Shown: piece after piece, positions 27,886 to 39,123 of the stretch | How the letters are laid out: the number at the start of each line of letters is the position of its first letter | Numbering within the stretch: the first letter of the stretch is position 1 | NCBI GenBank assembly: GCA_023910605.1 | Contig: JAAVVV010000001.1 | Location: forward strand, 1,416,698 to 1,480,697 | DNA length: 64,000 nt | Source of the DNA: Bosea sp. (in: a-proteobacteria) | GTDB lineage: Bacteria > Pseudomonadota > Alphaproteobacteria > Rhizobiales > Beijerinckiaceae | Direction: 5' to 3' | Notes under the pieces: generated by a model | Told to the model about the DNA's origin: nothing | What the model saw: only the letters and a program-made list of their open reading frames with translations | The model's database searches: none | Made by a program: the position numbers and the translations under genes

Positions 27886-28029
27886 ATGCCCATACCTGAA
27901 CAAGTGGCAAAACTCGTGACACGGTTTGAGGAACAAAAATCATCTTACAAGTCAGGTGGTTATAATGAAACTCAGGTTCGCAGAGATTTTATTGACCCGT
28001 TTTTCAAGGCACTAGTGGACAGAATCTAA
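27886..28029 (+). pseudogene. 5' fragment of a restriction-modification (type I/IIG-like) gene
   Basis: The reading opens MPIPEQVAKLVTRFEE and has GGYNETQVRRDFIDPFFKAL, a segment at the start of Eco57I-like type IIG enzymes and related N-6 DNA methylase/nuclease fusions, where GW normally follows. Here CTA at 28012-28014 meets the IS630 end and the frame stops after four more codons. More than 900 residues are lost. The fragment supports the view that the Fic gene once lay within a restriction-modification operon. Confidence 0.68.
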
Positions 28030-29169
28030 CGCTTGGTGCCCGCGTTTGACAGCTGCGATTATGGCGTCGGGGTCTGCGGTCCAGGAGAAGGGTTTTGGCT
28101 CCCCGTTGTGCTCTTTGAGGAAGCGGTTGATGGCGGCCTGAAGATCGACGACTGAGACAAAGACGCCGCGCTTGAGGATGCGTTTTGCGAGCTTGGCGAA
28201 GAAACCCTCGACCGCATTGAGCCATGAACAGGACGTTGGCGTGAAGTGGAAGGTGAAGCGCTGATTGCGCATGAGCCATTGCATGACCTTGGGATGCTTG
28301 TGGGCGGCATAATTGTCGAGAATGACATGGACCGCCTTGCCTGCCGGAACCTGCGCATTAATGGCGTTGAGGAAGCGGATGAACTCCTGATGGCGATGGC
28401 GCTGCATGTTCTGGCCGATGACGGTTCCGTCGAGCACGTTGAGGGCCGCAAAGAGCGTGGTCGTGCCGTTCCGCTTGTAGTCGTGGGTCATGGTGCCCAG
28501 CCGCCCCTTTTTCATGGGCAGTCCGGGCTGGGTGCGGTCGAGGGCCTGGATCTGGGATTTCTCATCCAGCGATAGAACGATGGCGTGCGCGGGCGGATTG
28601 ACATAGAGGCCGACCACGTCGCGCAGTTTCTCGGTGAACTTCGGGTCGTTGGAGAGCTTGAACTGGCGCATCCGGTGCGGCTGGAGGCCGTGCGCCTTCC
28701 AGATGCGGCGCACCGCGCTGGCGCTGATGCCGGAGGCTTGGGCCATGGCCTGCGCCGTCCAGTGCGTGGTCTCGCTGGGGGGATCGGCCAGCGTCAGCGC
28801 CACCACACGCTCCGCCACTTGAGGGCCGAGCGGCTTGATGCGCGAGGGGCGCGTCTTGTCGCGCAGCCGCGCCACATCGCGGCTTCCCATTGGCTCGTTG
28901 GCATCCCTCAGGACGTCAAGGATGGCACGCGTCAGCTCGCCGGGGCCGAAGATGGCTTGCCGCCGCTGGCGGGGCATCTCCGCGTCTAGGTTTCCTGTAT
29001 AGCCCAACGTCCCCAGCACCCGGTCTATCGCGTCCACGTCGTTCTTGATGGCCGCCAGCCTGTCCCTGATGCGCTCGGCTTCGTTGAACAGGTCTGCGCG
29101 CTTGGTGAGCAGCCCCGCAATGGTGTGCTCGAATGTGTCAGTGCGGCTGCGCTTGATCGTGTCTGGCAT
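28012..29169 (-). CDS. chimeric reading frame: host protein N-terminus fused to IS630 transposase
   Basis: 385 residues with two unlike parts. Residues 1 to about 100 (IKRSRTDTFEHTIAGLLTKR, EAERIRDRLAAIKNDVDAID, MPRQRRQAIFGPGELTRAIL, EPMGSRDVA) look like a small rhizobial chromosomal protein: a coiled coil and a winged-helix start. From RLRDKTRPSRI on it is a typical IS630 transposase without its own N-terminal HTH: LSLDEKSQIQALD, VILDNYAAHKHP and WLNAVEGFF give the DDE triad. The join is in frame with no stop. It may be a non-functional fusion, or a DNA-binding protein with a catalytic tail. The start codon and host part suggest transcription from the host promoter. Confidence 0.8.
   Translation of the reverse strand: MPDTIKRSRTDTFEHTIAGLLTKRADLFNEAERIRDRLAAIKNDVDAIDRVLGTLGYTGNLDAEMPRQRRQAIFGPGELTRAILDVLRDANEPMGSRDVARLRDKTRPSRIKPLGPQVAERVVALTLADPPSETTHWTAQAMAQASGISASAVRRIWKAHGLQPHRMRQFKLSNDPKFTEKLRDVVGLYVNPPAHAIVLSLDEKSQIQALDRTQPGLPMKKGRLGTMTHDYKRNGTTTLFAALNVLDGTVIGQNMQRHRHQEFIRFLNAINAQVPAGKAVHVILDNYAAHKHPKVMQWLMRNQRFTFHFTPTSCSWLNAVEGFFAKLAKRILKRGVFVSVVDLQAAINRFLKEHNGEPKPFSWTADPDAIIAAVKRGHQALDSVH
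28013..28866 (-). mobile_element. IS630-family element, truncated at its 5' end
   Basis: The 3' end of the element meets the broken restriction gene at a TA dinucleotide, the usual IS630 target (GCAC-TA-GTGG). The other side lacks the leader and first ~100 codons of the transposase; it is joined at about 28866 to the host N-terminal coding part. I cannot place a second terminal repeat. The element is therefore immobile unless helped. Confidence 0.7.
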
Positions 29170-29246
29170 GGCCCCAGGATAGCCGATCCGGGCCGGGTTT
29201 CGCCCGGTCGGCTTTGGTGCATTTGCTACCTAAGGCCGGAAGAATG

Positions 29247-29266
29247 TGCTTTTCTCGGGAAAAGCA
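29247..29266 (-). terminator. hairpin downstream of tRNA-Thr
   Basis: Perfect 8-bp stem TGCTTTTC/GAAAAGCA with loop TCGG, 41 bases past the 3' end of tRNA-Thr. No long T-run follows on the minus strand, so the role as terminator is tentative. Confidence 0.4.
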
Positions 29267-29306
29267 AGGATTTTCAACGTTATCAAGAGGGTGATCGGCT
29301 GAAGGC

Positions 29307-29381
29307 TGGTGCTGCGAGAGAGGATTGAACTCTCGACCTCTCCATTACCAATGGAGTGCTCTACCACTGAGCTACCGCAGC
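29307..29381 (-). tRNA. tRNA-Thr (anticodon GGT)
   Basis: Read on the minus strand: acceptor GCTGCGG paired with TCGCAGC, D stem GCTC/GAGC, anticodon stem CTCCA/TGGAG around loop TTGGTAA (anticodon GGT), T stem GAGAG/CTCTC with loop TTCAATC, discriminator A and an encoded CCA. All stems pair, with one G-T at the end of the acceptor. It decodes ACC and ACU. It lies about 440 bases from the right edge of the island, but the island edge is not in the tRNA. Confidence 0.97.
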
Positions 29382-29510
29382 GCCGCAAGGTCGTGGATGG
29401 GCGCGTGCTCATCGAACCGTCAGCCGCCGCTGGATAGACGGTTGCCTTGCGCAAATCAACCGGCAATCGCACCGTCTCGCGCGGGTCTGTCTCGCGTGCG
29501 GGGCCGCGCC

Positions 29511-30733
29511 TCACCACCAGCTCTTGCCATGGGGCAGGGGGCTCAGCCCCAGATGGCTTGCAACGCTCTGGCCGATGTCGGCGAAGCTCGAGCGGCGGCC
29601 CAGCGCGCGCGCGGCCAGCCCGGGGCCAAAGCCGATGATCGGCACATGCTCGCGCGTGTGGTCCGTGCCGTGCCAGGTGGGGTCGTTGCCGTGATCGGCT
29701 GTGATGACGACGAGATCGCCGGCCCGCAGCACAGCGTGCAGCTCCGGCAACCGCCGGTCGAAGGCCTCGATCGCGGCGGCATAGCCCGCCACATCGCGGC
29801 GGTGGCCATGCTCACTGTCGAAGTCCACGAGATTGACGAAGCTGAAGCCGCCATCGGGCAGCGTCTGCAGCGCTTCCACCGCCATGGAGACATGCACGTC
29901 GTTGCTTGCGCCCTTGCGCTCAAGGCCTGTGTTGCGATGGGCGAAGATGTCGCCGATCTTGCCGATGCTCACGACGGCGCGGCCAGCTTCGGCGGCGCGG
30001 TCGAGCAGCGTGGCGCCCGGCGGCATGACCGCGAAGTCCTTCCGGTTGGCCGTGCGCGCGAAGCCGGCCTCGATGCTGCCGGTGAAGGGCCGCGCGATCA
30101 CCCGGCCGATGTTGAACGGATCGACGAGGCGGCGCACCGTGGCGCACAGCCCATAGAGCCGTTCCAGCCCGAAGCTCTCCTCATGCGCGGCGATCTGGAA
30201 GACGCTGTCCACCGAGGTGTAGCATATCGGCTTGCCGGTCAGCATGTGCTCGGCGCCAAGTTCGTCGATGATGGCGATGCCCGGCGCATGCCGGTTGCCC
30301 AGGATGCCGGGAAGCTTGCCCTCGCGGATGACGGCCGCGATGAGCGCAGGCGGGAAGGAGTGCTGCTTCTCCCGGAAATAGCCCCACTGGAAGGGCACGG
30401 GGCAGCCGGCCATCTCCCAGTGGCCGGAGGGCGTGTCCTTGCCCTGGCTGACCTCTACGCCGAAGCCGTGCAGCCCCGATGGCGCGGCCGGCGCCGGCAC
30501 GCCGGCCAGCGGCTCGCCGGTCGAGGCGCGGTGCGCCTGCGGCAACCCGAGCGCCGCAAGCTTCGGGATGGCCAGCGGCCCCTGGCGAAGGCCTGGCCTG
30601 TCCGCCAGCCCCCGCGCGCAATGGGCCGCGATGTGGCCGAGCGTGTTCGCGCCGGCGTCGCCATAGTCGGCGGCGTCGGCGGAGGCGCCGCAGCCCAGCG
30701 AATCGAGCACGATGATCATGGCGCGGGCCATGG

Positions 30734-30737
<4 letters not shown>
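29511..30737 (-). CDS. deoB: phosphopentomutase
   Basis: 408 residues, normal for DeoB. It interconverts (deoxy)ribose 1-phosphate and 5-phosphate in nucleoside breakdown. Alkaline-phosphatase-superfamily metal sites are visible: [10 protein letters not shown] near the start, [13 protein letters not shown] with the phospho-acceptor Thr, [34 protein letters not shown]. The start overlaps the stop of the ABC transporter ATPase gene (ATGA), so it is the last gene of the yej run. It has a plausible link to the pyrimidine salvage genes further on, but they are not adjacent. Confidence 0.97.
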
Positions 30738-32365
<1,628 letters not shown>

Positions 32366-32375
32366 CGCCACAGCC

Positions 32376-33527
32376 TCACCCGAAGGTCTTGCGCGGATCG
32401 AAGGCGTCGCGCACCGCCTCGCCGATGAAGACCAGCAGCGAGAGCATCACCGAGATGACGAGGAAGCCGGCCAGGCCCAGCCATGGCGCCTGCAGGTTGT
32501 TCTTGCCCTGCGCCAGCAGTTCGCCCAGCGAGGGCGAGCCCGGCGGCAGCCCGAAGCCGAGAAAATCGAGCGAGGTGAGCGTCGTGATCGAGCCGTTGAG
32601 CACGAAAGGCATGAAGGTCAGCGTCGCCACCATGGCATTGGGCAGCAGGTGCTTGACCATGATCTTGGCGTTGGACAGCCCCAGCGCCCGCGCCGCCCGC
32701 ACATATTCGAAGTTGCGCGCGCGCAGGAACTCGGCCCTGACGACGCCAACGAGCGAAACCCACGAGAACAGCAGAAGAATGCCCAGCAGCACGAAAAAGC
32801 TCGGCGTGATCACCGAGGAGATGATGATGAGCAGGTAAAGCGAGGGGATCGAGGTCCACACTTCTATGAAGCGCTGGAAGATCAGGTCCGTCCACCCCCC
32901 GAAATAGCCCTGCACGGCGCCGGCCGCGATGCCGATGGCCGAGGAGATGATGGCGAGGGCCAGCCCGAACAGCACCGACAGGCGAAAGCCATAGATGAGG
33001 CGGGCCACCACGTCGCGGCCCTGATCATCCGTGCCCAGCCAGTTCCACTCGATGTCCCGGCAGGTGCTGCCCCCTGCCTTGGCGGCCTGCACGGCGCATT
33101 GCGCGTCGCCGAGCAGCCAGGTCGGCGGGGCAGGCGCCGGCACCGGCAGGTCGAGATTGTGCGTGGAATAGCTGAAGCGGATCGGCGGCCAGATGGCGAA
33201 GCCGTTGGCGGCGATTTCCTTCTGGATCACGGGGTCGCGATAATCCGTCCGGGCCAGGAAGCCGCCGAACTTCTCCTCCGGATAATCGACCGCGATGGGC
33301 GCCAGCCACTCACCCTTGTATTGCACGAGGATCGGGCGGTCATTGGCGATCAGTTCGGCGAACAGGCAGAGCACGAACAGGATCATGAAGGCCCAGAACG
33401 ACCAGTAGCCGCGCCTGTTGGCCTTGAAATTGGCGAGCCGGCGCTGGTTGATCGGGCTCAGAAACGGCCCGCGTGATGGCGGTGGCGGCACGAGCGCGCC
33501 ATCGGGGGCGGAGACGGCGGTGTCCAT
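32376..33527 (-). CDS. yejE: peptide ABC transporter permease (YejE type)
   Basis: 383 residues. One N-terminal helix (about 40-62), a periplasmic stretch with FGGFLARTDYRDPVIQKEI as in YejE, then the BPD permease domain with about five helices and the cytoplasmic EAA-like loop EFLRARNFEYVRAARALGLS. Its start is two bases from the yejB stop on the same strand. It pairs with YejB to form the membrane channel. Confidence 0.93.
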   Translation of the reverse strand: MDTAVSAPDGALVPPPPSRGPFLSPINQRRLANFKANRRGYWSFWAFMILFVLCLFAELIANDRPILVQYKGEWLAPIAVDYPEEKFGGFLARTDYRDPVIQKEIAANGFAIWPPIRFSYSTHNLDLPVPAPAPPTWLLGDAQCAVQAAKAGGSTCRDIEWNWLGTDDQGRDVVARLIYGFRLSVLFGLALAIISSAIGIAAGAVQGYFGGWTDLIFQRFIEVWTSIPSLYLLIIISSVITPSFFVLLGILLLFSWVSLVGVVRAEFLRARNFEYVRAARALGLSNAKIMVKHLLPNAMVATLTFMPFVLNGSITTLTSLDFLGFGLPPGSPSLGELLAQGKNNLQAPWLGLAGFLVISVMLSLLVFIGEAVRDAFDPRKTFG

Positions 33528-33528
33528 C

Positions 33529-34638
33529 TCAGGTCTCCCGGCTGTCGAAATCGATGCGTGGATCGATCCAGGTGTACATGAGGTCCGATATGAGCTGCAC
33601 CACCAGCCCCACCAGCGAGAAGATGAAGAGCGTCGCGAACACGACCGGATAATCGCGGTTCACGATCGCCTCGAAGGAGAGCAGCCCCAGCCCGTCAAGG
33701 CTGAAGATAGTCTCTATCAGCAGCGAGCCGGTGAACAGCGCGCCCACGAAGGCGCCCGGAAAGCCGGCCACGACGATCAGCATCGCATTGCGGAAGACAT
33801 GGCCATAGAGCACGCGCGTTTCGCTCAGCCCCTTCATGCGGGCGGTCAGCACGTATTGCTTGCGGATCTCGTCGAGGAAGGAGTTCTTGGTCAGCAGGGT
33901 CGAGGTGGCGAAGGCGCCGATGGCCATCGCGAAGACCGGCAAGGTGATGTGCCAGAGATAGTCCACGATCTTCATGGGCCAGGGCATGTCGGCCCAGCCA
34001 TCGGATGTGAGGCCGCGCAGCGGGAAGATCTGCCAGAAGGATCCCCCGGCGAACAGCACGATGAGCAGGATGGCGAACAGGAAGCCCGGAATGGCATAGC
34101 CGACGATCACGATGCCCGAGGTCCAGACATCGAAGCGCGAGCCGTCCGAGACGGCCTTGCGGATGCCGAGCGGAATGGAGATGAGGTACGAGAGCAGCGT
34201 CATCCACAGGCCGAGCGTGATCGAGACCGGCAGCTTCTCGGCGATGAGCGCGAGCACCGGCGCGTCGCGGAAGTAGCTCTTTCCGAAATTCAAGGTGGAG
34301 TAGTCCACCAGCATCTTGAAGAAGCGCTCATGCGCCGGCTTGTCGAAGCCGAACTGCTTCTCCAGCTCCTTGATGAACTGCGGGTCGAGTCCCTGCGCCC
34401 CGCGATAGGCGGATGTCACGTCGCCGCCGGCCCCGCCAGCCGCCGGCGCGCCGCCTGCCACGTCTCCGCCGCCGCCACCGAGCCGCCCCGCTACGCCGCT
34501 GTCCTGCCCCTGCAGCTGCGCGATCATGCGCTCCACCGGCCCACCCGGCGCGAACTGCACCAGCACGAAGGAAATCAGCATGATCCCGAACAGCGTCGGG
34601 ATCATCAGCAGCAGGCGGCGCGCGATGTAGGCCAGCAT
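33529..34638 (-). CDS. yejB: peptide ABC transporter permease (YejB type)
   Basis: 369 residues. N-terminal helix ([20 protein letters not shown]), a periplasmic loop with a Gly-rich insert (about 55-85; [13 protein letters not shown]) longer than usual, then six helices and the coupling loop [16 protein letters not shown]. The start shares one base with the yejA stop (TGATG), a sign of translational coupling. Confidence 0.93.
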   Translation of the reverse strand: MLAYIARRLLLMIPTLFGIMLISFVLVQFAPGGPVERMIAQLQGQDSGVAGRLGGGGGDVAGGAPAAGGAGGDVTSAYRGAQGLDPQFIKELEKQFGFDKPAHERFFKMLVDYSTLNFGKSYFRDAPVLALIAEKLPVSITLGLWMTLLSYLISIPLGIRKAVSDGSRFDVWTSGIVIVGYAIPGFLFAILLIVLFAGGSFWQIFPLRGLTSDGWADMPWPMKIVDYLWHITLPVFAMAIGAFATSTLLTKNSFLDEIRKQYVLTARMKGLSETRVLYGHVFRNAMLIVVAGFPGAFVGALFTGSLLIETIFSLDGLGLLSFEAIVNRDYPVVFATLFIFSLVGLVVQLISDLMYTWIDPRIDFDSRET

Positions 34639-36503
34639 CAGGCGCGCCCGACCCGGCGGGCCTTTTCCGGATTGAACCACCATGTGCCGGGCGCGCCTTC
34701 GCCGAACTTCGGCTGCACGGCCGGCCGGTCATACATGTCCCAGTAGGCGAGCCAGACGGTGGGCGCGTGCCACATCGGCACCCAGTAGCGCCCGGCGCGG
34801 AACACACGGTCAAGTGCCCGGCACGCCACGACCACGTCCTTGTAGGAGGTCGCATTGGCGATTCGCGTCAGCAGCGCGTCGATGGCCGGGTTCGCGATGC
34901 CGGCATAGTTGCGGCTGCCCGGCGTGCGGGCCGCTTCGGAGCTCATCACGAGCCGCATCGTATCGCCGGGTATCTGCGAGCCGCCGAGAGCCAGGCTCAC
35001 CATGTCGAAGTCGAACTCGTTGGTGCGCCGCTGGTATTGCGCGGGGTCCACCGTACGCAGGCGGCCCTCGATGCCCAGCCGCTTGAGGTTGGCGATGAAG
35101 GGCTGTGTGTGCGGGTGAAGCGCGGGATTGGAATCAAGGAACTCGATCTCGAAAGGCTTGCCGCCCGGCAGCTTCAGCGCCGCGCCCTCGCGCTTGCAGC
35201 CCGCCGCGAGCAGCAGGTCATTGGCGCGGCGCAGCAGGGCGCGGTCATTGCCTGAACCGTCCGAGACAGGCGGCGTCCACGGCTCGCCGAAGACCTCGGG
35301 GTCGAGAGTGGCGCGGAACGGCTCCAGCAGAGCCAGTTCCTCCGGAGAGGGCAGGCCCTCGGCCTTCTTGTCGGATTTCTCGAAGAAGGAGGCCGTGCGG
35401 GCGCGCAGGCCGAACATGATGTTGCGGTTGGTCCACTCGAAGTCGAAGCACAGGTTCAGCGCCTCGCGGATGCGCTTGTCCCTGAACATCTCGCGCCGCG
35501 TGTTGAAGTACCAGCCCTGGCTCGCCATCGGCGCGGTTCGCGGCAGCTCCTCGCGCTTGACCCGGCCTTCCCGCAGCGCGGGGAAGTCGTAGCCGGTGGC
35601 CCACTGCCGGGCTGTGTATTCTTCCTCGAAGGTGATGGTCCCGGCCTTGAAGGCCTCGAACGCCACATTCCGATCACGGAAATACTCGTAGCGGACGCGG
35701 TCGAAATTGTTCAGCCCCACATTCACGGGCAGGTCCCTGGCCCAGTAGTCGGGCACGCGATCATATTCCATGTAGCGGCCCTGCTCGAAGCGGCCCATGC
35801 GGTAGGGCCCCGACCCAAGGATGGGCTCGAGGATGGCGGCCTCGAAGTCGCGCCCTTCCCAGAAGGCGCGCGAGAAGACGTTCAGCGAGCCCACCAGCAG
35901 GTGCAGGTCGCGGCTCTTGGCCGGGCTCAGCGTCACTGTCACGGTGTGCCGGTCGTCGGCGACCGCGCTTTCCAGTTCGCGCAGCAGCAGCCGATACGAG
36001 GAGTGGCCCTTGGTCTTGATGATGTTCAGCGAGAAGGCGACGTCATCGGCCGTGACCGGCGTTCCATTGTGGAAGCGGGCCTCGGGGCGCAGGTTGAAGC
36101 GGTATTTCAGCTTGTCGGGCGAGATCAGGATCGAACGGGCAAGCAGGCCGTAGGCTGTCAGCGGCTCGTCGGCATGGCTTGTCACCAGGCTGTCGAAGAT
36201 CAGCTCGGTTCCGCCAACGCCGTCGCCCTTGTCCACAAAGGAGTTGAGCGTGTTGAAAGTGTCGAAGCTCTGGTTGCCGCCGCCCGACTTGAGCTGGATG
36301 ACGAGATTGCCGCCTTTTGCCGCTGCCGGGTTCACATAGGCGAAGTGCCTGAAATCGGCCGGCAGGCCCAGTTCGCCAAAGGTGGAGAGGCCGTGGACTT
36401 CCGACCAGCCGGCCTCGGCGAAGGCGGGTCTGAGCAGCGCGGGGGCTGCGAGCGTGGCGGCGGCGCCCGCGAGCGCATCTCGCCGTGTCCATTTCAGGGT
36501 CAT
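34638..36503 (-). CDS. yejA: peptide ABC transporter substrate-binding protein (YejA type), Tat signal
   Basis: 621 residues, an SBP family 5 protein of the longer YejA kind. The N-terminus [26 protein letters not shown] has twin arginines and a hydrophobic stretch ending in AFA, a Tat-type signal. The [23 protein letters not shown] opening and [11 protein letters not shown] region match YejA. It captures oligopeptides in the periplasm for YejBEF. First gene of the yejABEF-deoB run, with no gene on its strand closer than cycM, which ends in a terminator 100 bases before it. Confidence 0.93.
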   Translation of the reverse strand: MTLKWTRRDALAGAAATLAAPALLRPAFAEAGWSEVHGLSTFGELGLPADFRHFAYVNPAAAKGGNLVIQLKSGGGNQSFDTFNTLNSFVDKGDGVGGTELIFDSLVTSHADEPLTAYGLLARSILISPDKLKYRFNLRPEARFHNGTPVTADDVAFSLNIIKTKGHSSYRLLLRELESAVADDRHTVTVTLSPAKSRDLHLLVGSLNVFSRAFWEGRDFEAAILEPILGSGPYRMGRFEQGRYMEYDRVPDYWARDLPVNVGLNNFDRVRYEYFRDRNVAFEAFKAGTITFEEEYTARQWATGYDFPALREGRVKREELPRTAPMASQGWYFNTRREMFRDKRIREALNLCFDFEWTNRNIMFGLRARTASFFEKSDKKAEGLPSPEELALLEPFRATLDPEVFGEPWTPPVSDGSGNDRALLRRANDLLLAAGCKREGAALKLPGGKPFEIEFLDSNPALHPHTQPFIANLKRLGIEGRLRTVDPAQYQRRTNEFDFDMVSLALGGSQIPGDTMRLVMSSEAARTPGSRNYAGIANPAIDALLTRIANATSYKDVVVACRALDRVFRAGRYWVPMWHAPTVWLAYWDMYDRPAVQPKFGEGAPGTWWFNPEKARRVGRA

Positions 36504-36604
36504 GCCGCACCTCCCGGGGTCGCCGCGCCAGCCGTCTCGGATTCGCCAGCACAATAGGCCGCCGGACGCGGCTCTTGCCAGACGTTTCGATGCCGAAAGA
36601 CGAA

Positions 36605-36629
36605 AAGGCCGGGCTTGCGGCCCGGCTTT
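36605..36629 (-). terminator. Rho-independent terminator of cycM
   Basis: Stem AAAGCCGGGC / GCCCGGCCTT on the minus strand, loop CGCAA, followed by TTTTCG. It lies 44 bases past the cycM stop. Confidence 0.85.
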
Positions 36630-36672
36630 GTTGTCACGATCGTGCGTTGTGCGCCGCGCCGGCGCGGTGCCG

Positions 36673-37200
36673 TCACTTCAGCGATGCAAGATAGGCGATG
36701 ATGTCGGCGCGCTGGTCGGGCCGGGCCACGCCGGCGAAGCCCATGGTCGTGCCGGGCAGATAGGCCTTGGGGTTCTTCAGGAAGCCATCGAGCTCGGCGG
36801 CGCCCCATTTCTCGCTCTTGGCCTTGCGGTCGCGCAGCGCTGCCGAATAGGCGAAGCCGTCGATATGGGCCTTCGGGCCGTCCACCACCTTCCACAGGTT
36901 GGGGCCGACGCGGTTGGCGCCGCCATTGTCGAAGGTGTGGCAGGCGCGGCAGGATGCGACGGCGCGCTCGCCACGGCCGGCATCGGCCATCTTCATGCGT
37001 TCCTCGATCGGAGCCTCGGCCGCAGCCGGCGCCGCTGCGGCGGCAGTCGCGGTCGCGGCCTCGCCGCCTGGCAGGGCATAGCCTGTAATGGTGGGCTTGG
37101 CGGGGCTGGCCACGATGCTGTCCAGCATGTTGAGGCCCATCACCAGCAGCGCCACGCCGAGCACCGCGCCCGCAATCTTGTTCAGTTCAAACGAGTCCAT
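36673..37200 (-). CDS. cycM: membrane-anchored cytochrome c (CycM / c552 type)
   Basis: 175 residues. An uncleaved N-terminal anchor (about 9-30), an Ala/Pro-rich linker, then a class I cytochrome c with haem site CRACH (Cys84, Cys87, His88) and a late Met ligand in PGTTMGFAG. CycM carries electrons between the bc1 complex and cytochrome aa3 oxidase in rhizobia. Divergent from kdsB. The symbol is by analogy to Bradyrhizobium. Confidence 0.9.
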   Translation of the reverse strand: MDSFELNKIAGAVLGVALLVMGLNMLDSIVASPAKPTITGYALPGGEAATATAAAAAPAAAEAPIEERMKMADAGRGERAVASCRACHTFDNGGANRVGPNLWKVVDGPKAHIDGFAYSAALRDRKAKSEKWGAAELDGFLKNPKAYLPGTTMGFAGVARPDQRADIIAYLASLK

Positions 37201-37365
37201 CGTCCGTCTCGTCTCCCGCAGCCGACAAAACGGCCTGATGTTCAGGGCAGGGCGCCCCCCGACCGACTGTGCTGCTGATTACCCGCTTTGCGCTTGAGTT
37301 TGCAACTCATATAAGCACGTTCCTCTTTGAGACTTTTTGACGCCAGCGAAAGTTCGGCACCCTCC

Positions 37366-38100
37366 ATGTCAGACCCCCTGATCCTGATCCCCGCGCGCCT
37401 CGCGGCGACGCGCCTGCCCGACAAGCCTCTGGCCGACATCCACGGCCAACCCATGATCGTGCATGTCTGGAAGCGCGCGATGGAAGCCGGCATCGGCCCG
37501 GTGGCGGTGGCGACCGACTCGCCGGCGATCATCGCCGCGGTGGAGGCGGCCGGCGGGCGCGCGGTCATGACGCGGTCCGATCACCAGTCTGGCTCCGACC
37601 GCATCAAGGAGGCGGCCGACACCCTCGATCCGGAAGGCCGCCACGACGTCATCGTCAACCTGCAGGGCGACTTCCCCACCATCGACCCCGCCGCCATCGC
37701 CATCTCGATCGAGCCGCTGGCCGATCCGGCGGTCATGATAGCCACGCTCGCCGCCGAAATCGTCGAGGAGGAAGAGAAGACCGCGCCCGGCGTGGTGAAG
37801 CTCATCGGCTCCGTCGTCGCGCCGGGCCGCATGCGCGCGCTCTATTTCACCCGGGCCACCGCGCCGACGGGAGAGGGGCCGCTGCATCATCATGTCGGCG
37901 TCTATGCCTATCGCAGGAAGGCGCTGGAGCGCTTCGTGTCCCTCCCGCAATCCCCGCTGGAACTGCGCGAGAAGCTCGAGCAGCTGCGCGCGCTGGAGGA
38001 CGGCATGCGCATCGACGTGCGCATCATCGACCATGTGCCGCGCGGCGTCGACACGCCCGCCGATCTTGACCGCGCCCGCGCCATTCTGGCCGGCCGCTGA
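37366..38100 (+). CDS. kdsB: 3-deoxy-manno-octulosonate cytidylyltransferase
   Basis: 244 residues, usual length. It activates KDO with CTP to CMP-KDO for lipopolysaccharide. The nucleotide-binding start [18 protein letters not shown], the NLQGDFP Mg2+ site and the [17 protein letters not shown] block are all present. Start at ATG 37366; an upstream TTG would add 13 residues. Twelve bases separate it from pheA on the same strand, so the two are probably cotranscribed. Confidence 0.97.
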   Translation: MSDPLILIPARLAATRLPDKPLADIHGQPMIVHVWKRAMEAGIGPVAVATDSPAIIAAVEAAGGRAVMTRSDHQSGSDRIKEAADTLDPEGRHDVIVNLQGDFPTIDPAAIAISIEPLADPAVMIATLAAEIVEEEEKTAPGVVKLIGSVVAPGRMRALYFTRATAPTGEGPLHHHVGVYAYRRKALERFVSLPQSPLELREKLEQLRALEDGMRIDVRIIDHVPRGVDTPADLDRARAILAGR

Positions 38101-38112
38101 GGAGCCGCCCCC

Positions 38113-38961
38113 ATGTCCGTCGTCGTATCCTATCAGGGCGAGCCCGGAGCCTTCTCGCAGGAGGCGGCGCTGAAGGTCTTTCCCGGTTGCGAGGCGCTGC
38201 CCTGCGCCACCTTCGAGGATGCTCTCGCCGCCGTCAGCGAGGGCACCGCGCGGTATGGCATGATCCCCATTGAGAATTCGCTGGCCGGACGCGTGGGCGA
38301 CATCCACCACCTCCTGCCGCGCTCGGGACTGCACATCATCGGCGAGTTCTTCCTGCCCATCCGCTTCCAGCTGATGGCCGTCAAGGGCGCCAGCCTCGCC
38401 ACGATCAAGACGGCCGAGAGCCATGTCGTCGCGCTGGGGCAGAACCGCAAGATCATGAAGAACCTGAAGCTCAGGGCCGTGGTCGGCGCCGACACGGCTG
38501 GCTCGGCGAGGCTGGTCTCCGAGGCCGGTGACCCGACCCGCGCCGCGCTTGCCTCGCGCCTGTCTGCGGAGATCTACAATCTCGACATCCTGATGGAGGA
38601 TGTGGAGGACGAGAAGTATAACACCACGCGCTTCGTCGTGCTCTCGAAATATCCGGAATATGCCCGCGCCGGCACCGCCAATATCGTCACGACCATCGTT
38701 TTCCGTGTGCGTAACATCCCGGCCGCGCTGTACAAGGCCATGGGTGGCTTCGCCACCAACGGCGTCAACATGACCAAGCTCGAAAGCTACATGCTCGACG
38801 GCCATTTCTTCGCGACGATGTTCTACCTTGATGTCGAGGGCCATCCCGACGATCCGTCGCTCAAGCGCGCCCTGGAGGAGCTCGAATACTTCTCGCGCGA
38901 AGTGAAGGTGCTCGGCGTCTATCCTGCCCATCCGTTCCGCGAGAGCTTCAAGGAGGGCTGA
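38113..38961 (+). CDS. pheA: prephenate dehydratase
   Basis: 282 residues: a monofunctional enzyme with no chorismate mutase domain. The PDT domain (1-180) has YQGEPGAFSQEAA, IPIENSLAGRV and the catalytic TTRFVVLS with its essential Thr. An ACT domain follows (about 190-275; GVNMTKLESYML), expected to bind phenylalanine for feedback control. It converts prephenate to phenylpyruvate. Confidence 0.97.
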   Translation: MSVVVSYQGEPGAFSQEAALKVFPGCEALPCATFEDALAAVSEGTARYGMIPIENSLAGRVGDIHHLLPRSGLHIIGEFFLPIRFQLMAVKGASLATIKTAESHVVALGQNRKIMKNLKLRAVVGADTAGSARLVSEAGDPTRAALASRLSAEIYNLDILMEDVEDEKYNTTRFVVLSKYPEYARAGTANIVTTIVFRVRNIPAALYKAMGGFATNGVNMTKLESYMLDGHFFATMFYLDVEGHPDDPSLKRALEELEYFSREVKVLGVYPAHPFRESFKEG

Positions 38962-39123
38962 CCCCGGCCGCCACCGCAGGCGGCAGCCGGAACCCGACCA
39001 TGGCGCAGGCGCTTTCCGGTGGCTGCCACGATGCGGCTTCCGTCGTCTGACAGGATAGGCTGCCATGAAAACCGCCGGCCGCTGGCTTCTCATCGGGGCC
39101 TCGATGCCTGCCGCAGCATTGGC

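Noticed and set aside
29307..29381. tRNA-Thr as the attachment site of the island
   Set aside because: The island edge is ~440 bases away and no repeat of the tRNA 3' end or integrase gene is present.
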